This document shows positions 58,837-64,000 of a stretch of 64,000 bases of DNA, piece after piece (position 1 is the first letter of the stretch; each line of letters opens with the position of its first letter). The stretch comes from Streptomyces sp. HNM0574. Its GTDB lineage: Bacteria > Actinomycetota > Actinomycetes > Streptomycetales > Streptomycetaceae. The notes under the pieces were generated by a model that was given only the letters and a program-made list of their open reading frames with translations, did no database searches and was not told the DNA's origin. A program made the translations under genes and the position numbers. The stretch spans positions 96,452 through 160,451 of the forward strand of contig NZ_JAASAH010000015.1 of the NCBI RefSeq assembly GCF_012726235.1, written 5' to 3'.

Positions 58837-58992
58837 GTGAACCGCACGAGGAAGTCCTTCGCCGTCTGGACGGTCACCGTTGTCGCCCTGCCGGTGGTGT
58901 TCGGCCTGACAGCGCTCGTCTCCGGGACGGCCTCCGCAGTCGCGGGCACCGTGGGCCCGCTCGACAACCACGTCTCCAGTCAGGAGGCGTGA
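58837..58992 (+). CDS. Exported or membrane peptide with a DNHVS motif
   Basis: This 51-residue peptide begins at GTG 58837 behind GAGGAG. A basic start (MNRTRKSF) and one hydrophobic stretch (AVWTVTVVALPVVFGLTALVSG) form a signal peptide or membrane anchor. The C-terminus after TASA is VAGTVGPLDNHVSSQEA. It shares DNH-x-S with the AfsS-like peptide 258 bases upstream, which suggests a common binding partner, or that the motif is exposed outside the cell. It was probably missed as a gene because of its size and GTG start. I know no family for it. Confidence 0.6.
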   Translation: MNRTRKSFAVWTVTVVALPVVFGLTALVSGTASAVAGTVGPLDNHVSSQEA

Positions 58993-59029
58993 CGGCCCGC
59001 ACCACGGGGGACGCCGCCGGGCCCGCGGT

Positions 59030-59461
59030 TCACTGCGGGCCCAGGTCGGCGCTGAGCCAGTGCTCGGGGCGCATGTGGATGAGCACGTACTCGCCGTGCT
59101 CCCGGTCCGCGAACTCCAGGTAGTCCGCGACCCGTTCGGGCGCGAGGTAGCGGGCCGTCATCCGCCGCAGGTCGTCCCGCGTGCCGGTGCGCGTCTCGGT
59201 GACGGGGCCCTCGACGGAGACATAGCGGACGGTGGGGTCGACGCGTTCGGCCAGCAGCGAGAACCGTCCGGCCTTGGCGATGAGCTGCGCCTTGCGGCTG
59301 TCGCGTTCCGTGAGCACGAGGAGGTCCTGGCCCCTCTCGTACGCGTACCAGACCGGCACCGTCAGCGGGCCGCGTGCGCCGCCCTCGCCGGCGTCCACGG
59401 AGAGGGCACCGATGTGCGGTTCGGACAGGAACTGCATTCGCTCTTCACGGGTCAGTGGCAC
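59030..59461 (-). CDS. Pyridoxamine 5'-phosphate oxidase-like flavin/F420 protein
   Basis: This 143-residue split-barrel protein has PLTREERMQFLSEPHIGALSVDAGEG, RGPLTVPVWYAYERGQDLLVLTERDSRKAQLIAKAGRFSLLAERVDPTVRYVSVEGPV and EYVLIHMRPEHWLSADLG. This is the small PPOX-fold family that binds FMN, F420 or heme and often has unknown function in actinobacteria. GTG 59461 has GGAGGAG; the longer frame is not supported. It ends 38 bases after the small-peptide gene, convergent. Given the F420 genes nearby, F420 is the likely cofactor (inference). Confidence 0.8.
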   Translation of the reverse strand: MPLTREERMQFLSEPHIGALSVDAGEGGARGPLTVPVWYAYERGQDLLVLTERDSRKAQLIAKAGRFSLLAERVDPTVRYVSVEGPVTETRTGTRDDLRRMTARYLAPERVADYLEFADREHGEYVLIHMRPEHWLSADLGPQ

Positions 59462-59626
59462 GGTGGCTCCTCCGCGTCTCGGCGTCGGCGCGGCCGCTGG
59501 GCGGCCCGCGGAACTCTGCGTCGCGCACAGTCTGCCCCGCGCCGCCCCCGTGATCACCGTCCGGCGACGCGTGGTACACGCCAACGAGCCACGTCCGGCG
59601 GCCTCTTGGGGGCGGCCGCCGCCCGG

Positions 59627-61339
59627 TCAGCGTCGGGCCCGCAGCTGCGTCTTCAGCACCTTCCCTCCCGCGTTGCGCGGCAGTTCGGGCAGGAACTCGA
59701 CCTCGCGGGGCACCTTGTAGTTGGCCATTTCCCGACGGGACCAGGCGATCAGGTCGTCGTCGGTGACCGTCGCGCCCTCGTGCCGGACGGCGAACGCCTT
59801 GCCGACCTCGCCGAGCCGCCCGTCCGGCACGCCGACGACGGCGACGTCGGCGATCCCCGGGTGCCGGAGCAGCAGTTGCTCTATCTCGGCGGGGTAGGCG
59901 TTGAAGCCGCCGACGATGAACATGTCCTTGATCCGGTCGGTGATGCGGAGGTTGCCGTCCGCGTCCATGACGCCGACGTCGCCCGTGCGCAGCCAGCCGT
60001 CCGGGGTGATGACGCGGGCGGTCTCCTCCGGTTCCTCGAAGTAGCCGGACATCACGTGGTAGCCGCGCACCAGCACCTCGCCCGGTTCACCGGCGGGCGC
60101 CTCCGTCCCGTCGGGGGTGACGACGCGGACCTGGGTGCCGGGGATGGCGCGTCCCGAGGTGGCGGCGATCACCTCGGCCGGGTCGCCGCGGCGGCACATG
60201 GTGACCGTGCCGGACGCCTCGGTGAGCCCGTAGGCGGTGAGGACGGTGCCGACCTTGAGTTCGCTCCGCAGCCGCTCCACCAGTTCCAGCGGGACGACGG
60301 CGGCGCCGGTGACGACGACGCGGAGTGCGGAGAGGTCGTGCTGTGCCCGGCCCGGGTGGTCGAGGATCGAGCGGTGCAGGGTCGGCGGGCCCGGGAGGAC
60401 GCTGACCCGTTCCGCGGCGATGTTGGCGAGCGCGGTGTCCACGTTGAACACGGGCTGCGGGATCATCGTCGCGCCGCGCAGCAGGCAGGCGATCACGCCG
60501 GCCTTGTAGCCGAAGGTGTGGAAGAACGGGTTGACGATCAGGTAGCGGTCGCCTTCGCGCAGTCCGGTGACCTCGCTCCACACGCCGTAGACGCGGACGG
60601 TCTGCTGGTGGGTGATGACCGCGCCCTTGGGGTGCCCGGTGGTGCCCGAGGTGAAGGTGATGTCGGAGGGGACCTCGGGCCGTACGGCGTCCGCCCGGCG
60701 GCGCACCTCCTCCCGTCCCACCCCGTCACCGGCGGCGAGGAAGCCGCTCCAGGTGTGGAAGCCGTCCGGTGCGTCGCCGGACAGGACGACGACGTCGCGG
60801 AGGTGTGGCAGTCCGGGGAGGGGCCCGTCGCCGTCGCCCTCGGCGGTGGCTCTCCGGAGCGAGGCCACGTAACTGGTGCCGAGGAAGGTGCCGGTGATGA
60901 ACAGCAGTCTGGCGCGGGTGCGTTGGAGGACGTAGGCGGCCTCGGCGCCCTTGAAGCGGGTGTTGACGGGGACGAGGACGCCACCCGCGGTGACGGCGCC
61001 GAGGGCGGCGACGATCCAGTCGAGCGTGTTGGGCGCCCAGACGGCCACCCGGTCGCCGGGGCGCAGTCCGGTGGCGAGGCAGGCGGCCGCGGCGCGTTCG
61101 ACGCGTTCGCCGAGTTCGGCGTAGGTGACGCGGGTGCGGCCGTCCACGACGGCTTCCCGTGCGGCGAAGCGTTCGGCGGCGGCGCGGACGATGCCGGGGA
61201 CGGTGAGCGCTTCGTCCAACCCGCCGTAGTGCGCCGCCATTTCACCGCCCGCGGTGTCCGCGGCCGCTCCGGACCGCGCCCCCTCTTCCGCCTGCCGTTC
61301 CCGCTGCCGCTGCCCGTTGCCCTGTCCGGTGCCGTGCAT
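59627..61339 (-). CDS. Acyl-CoA ligase (FadD3-like, AMP-forming)
   Basis: This 570-residue acyl-adenylating enzyme activates a carboxylic acid to its CoA ester. DITFTSGTTGHPKGAVITHQQ is the P-loop, LTAYGLTEASGTVTM and GWLRTGDVGVMDADGNLRITDRIKDMFIVGGFNAYPAEIEQLLLRHPGIADVAVVGVPD are motifs A5 and A7/A8, and the catalytic Lys lies in PRNAGGKVLKTQL. The overall pattern resembles FadD3, the ligase for ring-degradation acids in steroid catabolism. ATG 61339 has GGGAGG; a longer frame upstream would cross the operator at 61432-61448. It is divergent from the aldolase gene. Confidence 0.88.
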   Translation of the reverse strand: MHGTGQGNGQRQRERQAEEGARSGAAADTAGGEMAAHYGGLDEALTVPGIVRAAAERFAAREAVVDGRTRVTYAELGERVERAAAACLATGLRPGDRVAVWAPNTLDWIVAALGAVTAGGVLVPVNTRFKGAEAAYVLQRTRARLLFITGTFLGTSYVASLRRATAEGDGDGPLPGLPHLRDVVVLSGDAPDGFHTWSGFLAAGDGVGREEVRRRADAVRPEVPSDITFTSGTTGHPKGAVITHQQTVRVYGVWSEVTGLREGDRYLIVNPFFHTFGYKAGVIACLLRGATMIPQPVFNVDTALANIAAERVSVLPGPPTLHRSILDHPGRAQHDLSALRVVVTGAAVVPLELVERLRSELKVGTVLTAYGLTEASGTVTMCRRGDPAEVIAATSGRAIPGTQVRVVTPDGTEAPAGEPGEVLVRGYHVMSGYFEEPEETARVITPDGWLRTGDVGVMDADGNLRITDRIKDMFIVGGFNAYPAEIEQLLLRHPGIADVAVVGVPDGRLGEVGKAFAVRHEGATVTDDDLIAWSRREMANYKVPREVEFLPELPRNAGGKVLKTQLRARR

Positions 61340-61431
61340 GGGTGCCTCCCGCCGAGTGTCTTCCGCCCCGTGGCCCCAGTGGCCTGCCGCGTCCCGCCGG
61401 TCGGGTCGTTCGCGGTCGCGGCACTCCCGTA

Positions 61432-61448
61432 GCTGACTATCCGTCAGA
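61432..61448. promoter_or_regulatory. TetR-type operator palindrome 5
   Basis: GCTGACT-ATC-CGTCAGA lies in the 170-base interval between the divergent acyl-CoA ligase and aldolase genes, about 60 bases from the aldolase start. It differs from the other sites at two positions of the left half. Confidence 0.6.
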
Positions 61449-61509
61449 TTAGCTGTAGCCTCCTCCGCTGTCAGCACACAGATGTGGCAGACCCGGCACG
61501 GAGGTGGCA

Positions 61510-62688
61510 ATGGGGGCGACGCCCACCGCGCGCAAGGAACGCAAGGAGATCAAGGACACGACGGCGATAGCGGGCATAGGACAGACGCCGTTCGCCAAGA
61601 ACCTGCCGGAATCCGAGAAGACCCTCGCCTGCCGCGCCATCCTCGCGGCCCTCGACGACGCCGGGATCGCGCCGTCCGAGGTCGACGGGTTCGCCTCGTA
61701 CACGATGGAGGAGACGGATGAGGTCGAGATAGCCAAGTCGATCGGCGCGGGAGACGTCACCTTCTTCTCCAAGACGGGCTTCGGCGGCGGCGGTTCCTGC
61801 GCCACCGTCGCCCACCTCGTCTCCGCCGTCGCCACCGGACAGGCCACCGTCGGCGTCGCCTGGCGCTCCCGCAAACGCGGCTCCGGGCCGCGCCCGTGGA
61901 AGAACACCCAGGTGCAGCTGCCGACTCCCGCCCAGTGGACCAGGCCCTTCGGGCTGCTGCGCCCGGCCGACGAGATCGGCATGCTCACCCGCCGCTACAT
62001 GCACGAGTACGGCGCGACCCGCGACCACCTGTTCAACGTCGCCCTCGCCTGCCGCAACCGCGCCAACCAGAACCCCGCGGCGATGATGTACGAACGGCCC
62101 CTGACGCGCGAGATGTACATGACCGCGCGCTGGATCAGCGAACCCCTCTGCCTGTTCGACAACTGCCTGGAGACGGACGGCGCGCTCGCCTGCGTCATCG
62201 TCTCCGCCGACCGCGCACGCGACTGCCGCCGACGCCCGGTCTACGTCCATTCCGCCGCCCAGGCGCTCCCCGCCCAGCACCACGGAATGGTGAACTACTG
62301 GAACGACGACCCGCTCACCGGGCCCGCCTGGACAGCGGCCGAACACCTGTGGAAGAGCGCGGACTTCGGGCCCGACGACGTGGACGTGGCCCAGATCTAC
62401 GACGCCTTCACCCCGCTCATCCCGCTCTCCCTGGAGGGCTACGGCTTCTGCGGACGCGGCGAGGGCGCGGCCTTCACCGAGGGCGGCGCCCTGGAGATCG
62501 GCGGCAGGCTCCCGCTCAACACCGCCGGAGGCGGGCTCAGCGAGGCGTACGTGCACGGGTTCAACCTGATCACCGAGGGCGTCAAGCAGCTGCGCGGCAC
62601 CTCGACCGCGCAGGTCCCCGGAGCCGCCACCTGCCTCGTCACCGCCGGCGAGGGCGTACCCACCTCCGCACTGCTGCTGCGCACCTGA
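61510..62688 (+). CDS. Thiolase-fold lipid-transfer protein, Ltp2-like aldolase
   Basis: This 392-residue thiolase-fold protein has TAIAGIGQTPFAKNLPESEKTLACRAILAALDDAGIAPSEVDGFASYTMEET, then GFGGGGSCATVAHLVSAVATGQA. At the place where thiolases have the catalytic GHP it reads NTAGGGLSEAYVHGFNLITEGVKQLRG. That pattern, with Tyr in place of His, is the mark of Ltp2-type retro-aldolases, which split side chains or rings with a DUF35 partner (family knowledge). The DUF35 gene follows at once. GGAGG at 61500-61504 favours ATG 61510 over GTG 61504. It opens a three-gene transcript. Confidence 0.85.
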   Translation: MGATPTARKERKEIKDTTAIAGIGQTPFAKNLPESEKTLACRAILAALDDAGIAPSEVDGFASYTMEETDEVEIAKSIGAGDVTFFSKTGFGGGGSCATVAHLVSAVATGQATVGVAWRSRKRGSGPRPWKNTQVQLPTPAQWTRPFGLLRPADEIGMLTRRYMHEYGATRDHLFNVALACRNRANQNPAAMMYERPLTREMYMTARWISEPLCLFDNCLETDGALACVIVSADRARDCRRRPVYVHSAAQALPAQHHGMVNYWNDDPLTGPAWTAAEHLWKSADFGPDDVDVAQIYDAFTPLIPLSLEGYGFCGRGEGAAFTEGGALEIGGRLPLNTAGGGLSEAYVHGFNLITEGVKQLRGTSTAQVPGAATCLVTAGEGVPTSALLLRT

Positions 62689-62722
62689 CCACGACGAGGC
62701 ACGACGAGGAGAGGACCCGCAG

Positions 62723-63175
62723 ATGACCGGAACGGAAGCACCCGCACTGCTGTCACCCGTGCCCGACGAGGACGGCGCCCCCTTCTGGGAGTACGCCGCA
62801 CAGGGCGAACTGCGCGTCCAGGCGTGCGCGGAATGCGGCGAACTGCGCTTCCCGCCCCGCCCGTGCTGCCCGCACTGCCAGTCCTTCGACAGCGAATGGC
62901 GGCGGATGAGCGGCCGTGGCCGGATCTGGTCGTACGTCCTGCCGCACCCGCCGCTGCTGCCCGCCTACGCGGAACAGGCGCCCTACAACGCGGTCGTCGT
63001 CGAACTGTCCGAGGCGCCGCACATCCGCCTCGTCGGCAACGTCGTCAGCGCGCCGGACGCCCGGCTGGACTCCGTCGACCCCGCGAAGCTCCGCATCGGC
63101 GCCCCCGTCAAGGTCGCCTTCACCCGCGGCCCCGACGGGACGCACCTCCCGCGCTGGCTCCTGGAGCGCCCGTGA
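62723..63175 (+). CDS. DUF35 zinc-ribbon/OB-fold protein, aldolase partner
   Basis: This 150-residue protein has an N-terminal rubredoxin-like zinc ribbon (QACAECGELRFPPRPCCPHCQS, four Cys pairs) and a C-terminal OB fold (GRIWSYVLPHPPLLPAYAEQAPYNAVVVELSEAPHIRLVGNVV). Such DUF35 proteins pair with thiolase-fold proteins; in steroid catabolism ChsH2 activates Ltp2 (established). It lies 34 bases downstream of the Ltp2-like gene and overlaps the enoyl-CoA hydratase start by four bases, consistent with one protein complex. Confidence 0.92.
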   Translation: MTGTEAPALLSPVPDEDGAPFWEYAAQGELRVQACAECGELRFPPRPCCPHCQSFDSEWRRMSGRGRIWSYVLPHPPLLPAYAEQAPYNAVVVELSEAPHIRLVGNVVSAPDARLDSVDPAKLRIGAPVKVAFTRGPDGTHLPRWLLERP

Positions 63176-63990
63176 GCGGGGCGCCGGGGGACGGTGCGGC
63201 CGGGCTGCGGACCGAGGTGGCCGACGGAGTCGCCACCGTCACCCTCGACCGGCCGCACCGGCACAACGCCGTCGATCTCGCCACGGCACGCGAACTGGCC
63301 GCCACCTGGCGCCGGTTGCGGGCCGACGGCACCGTACGGGCCGCCGTCGTCACCGGCGCGGGCGGCAGGGCGTTCTGCACCGGCATCGACCGGGACGCCG
63401 CCGCCGGCGTCCCCCAGCCCCCCACGCCCTACGCGCTCGACGACCCGCTGCTGACCATCGGCCCCAAGGCCAACGACCTGTGGATACCGGTGATCGCCGC
63501 CGTCGACGGGATGGCCTGCGGGGGCGCTTTCTACCTGCTGAGCGAGGCGGAGTTCATCATCGCCTCCGACACCTCGACGTTCTTCGACCCGCACACCACC
63601 TACGGAATGGTCAGCGCCTACGAGGCGATGGGCATGGCGCAGCGCATGCCCATGGGCGAGGCGGCCCGGATGGCGCTGATGGGCACCGCGGAACGCATCT
63701 CGGCGCGGCGCGCCCACCAGGTGGGCCTGGTGTCGGAGCTGACCGCGCCGGGCGACGGCCCGGACGGCGCCCTGGCCGTGGCGCGGCACTGCGCCTCGGT
63801 GCTCGCCTCGTACCCGCCCGAGGCGGTGCAGGGCACCGTGCGGGCGCTGTGGGCCGCGAAGGAGGCGGCCAGGAGCCAGGCCACCGCACAGGCGCCGGCG
63901 CTGATCGCCCTGGGAAACCTGCCACCGGAGCGGCAGGCCGAACTGTTCACCGCCCGCCCGCGCTCCTCCCGGGAGTACCGGCTGCGGTGA
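63172..63990 (+). CDS. Enoyl-CoA hydratase/isomerase
   Basis: This 272-residue crotonase has VATVTLDRPHRHNAVDLATARELAATW, GAGGRAFCTGIDRDAA (oxyanion-hole segment in which Gly is normal), IAAVDGMACGGAFYLLSEAEFIIASDTSTFFDPHTTYGMVSAYEAMGMAQRMPMGEAARMALMG. Canonical catalytic Glu positions are modified: TFFDPHTTYGMV stands in for the usual PE-xxxG. It may thus be a hydrolase, isomerase or ring-opening enzyme. GTG 63172 overlaps the DUF35 stop (GTGA). The cluster may continue past the right edge. It ends 10 bases from the window end. Confidence 0.87.
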   Translation: MSGAPGDGAAGLRTEVADGVATVTLDRPHRHNAVDLATARELAATWRRLRADGTVRAAVVTGAGGRAFCTGIDRDAAAGVPQPPTPYALDDPLLTIGPKANDLWIPVIAAVDGMACGGAFYLLSEAEFIIASDTSTFFDPHTTYGMVSAYEAMGMAQRMPMGEAARMALMGTAERISARRAHQVGLVSELTAPGDGPDGALAVARHCASVLASYPPEAVQGTVRALWAAKEAARSQATAQAPALIALGNLPPERQAELFTARPRSSREYRLR

Positions 63991-64000
63991 ACGACCGGGC

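Overview
The window is high-GC DNA with strongly biased codon use, GTG and TTG starts, tightly spaced and overlapping genes, and a typical Streptomyces gene set: a primary-like sigma factor of the HrdD type, an AfsR regulator with an AfsS-type repeat peptide, an XRE/DUF397 pair, a GPP34 protein and FO synthase for coenzyme F420. It is chromosomal sequence from a Streptomyces or close relative. I see no phage, IS element, integrase or CRISPR array, and one tRNA gene (Arg, CCU).

Region by region. 1-4 kb: an FmdB-type zinc ribbon protein (cut by the left edge), MTA phosphorylase, an SAF-domain membrane protein, MscL and a P1-family peptidase. 4.3-9.7 kb: a fructose PTS operon (fruR-fruK-fruA) and hrdD, the latter with a promoter matching the SigR consensus. 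9.8-19.9 kb: a PAT-like acetyltransferase, WrbA, a Tat-exported GH3 enzyme, tRNA-Arg, an odd beta-carbonic anhydrase, a DUF3048 protein, a Cmx-type efflux pump and a two-gene LigD-like NHEJ module. 20.2-31.5 kb: methylmalonyl-CoA mutase (mutA-mutB-meaB), a cobalamin riboswitch, then a five-gene valine/isobutyrate catabolic operon (mmsA, acyl-CoA dehydrogenase, HIBYL-CoA hydrolase, mmsB, enoyl-CoA hydratase). The two enzyme sets join into one route: valine to propionyl-CoA, and methylmalonyl-CoA to succinyl-CoA. 31.8-46.8 kb: a VOC protein, a very long D,D-carboxypeptidase with a histone-like tail, GPP34, the XRE/DUF397 pair, an ADP-ribosylglycohydrolase, FO synthase with an F420-type luciferase-like oxidoreductase, and a PHP-type phosphoesterase.

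46.9-64 kb is the most interesting part. It is a catabolic cluster (D-aminoacylase-like hydrolase, two luciferase-like oxidoreductases, SDR, P450, amidohydrolase, acyl-CoA ligase, Ltp2-like aldolase with a DUF35 partner, enoyl-CoA hydratase) whose transcription units share a palindrome close to TCTGACGGNNCRTCAGA, seen five times. This looks like one TetR-type regulon acting on a cyclic or steroid-like acid, with no candidate repressor gene in the window. In its middle sits an afsR-afsS-like pair, followed by a second, probably membrane-inserted or secreted, 51-residue peptide that carries the same DNH motif.

The best candidates for undescribed biology are (1) the shared-operator catabolic regulon, (2) the three-gene AfsR/AfsS/exported-DNH-peptide set, and (3) the cobalamin riboswitch that precedes a short ORF and the valine operon instead of a known B12 gene. 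A pure 25-base G tract between two convergent genes also stands out.
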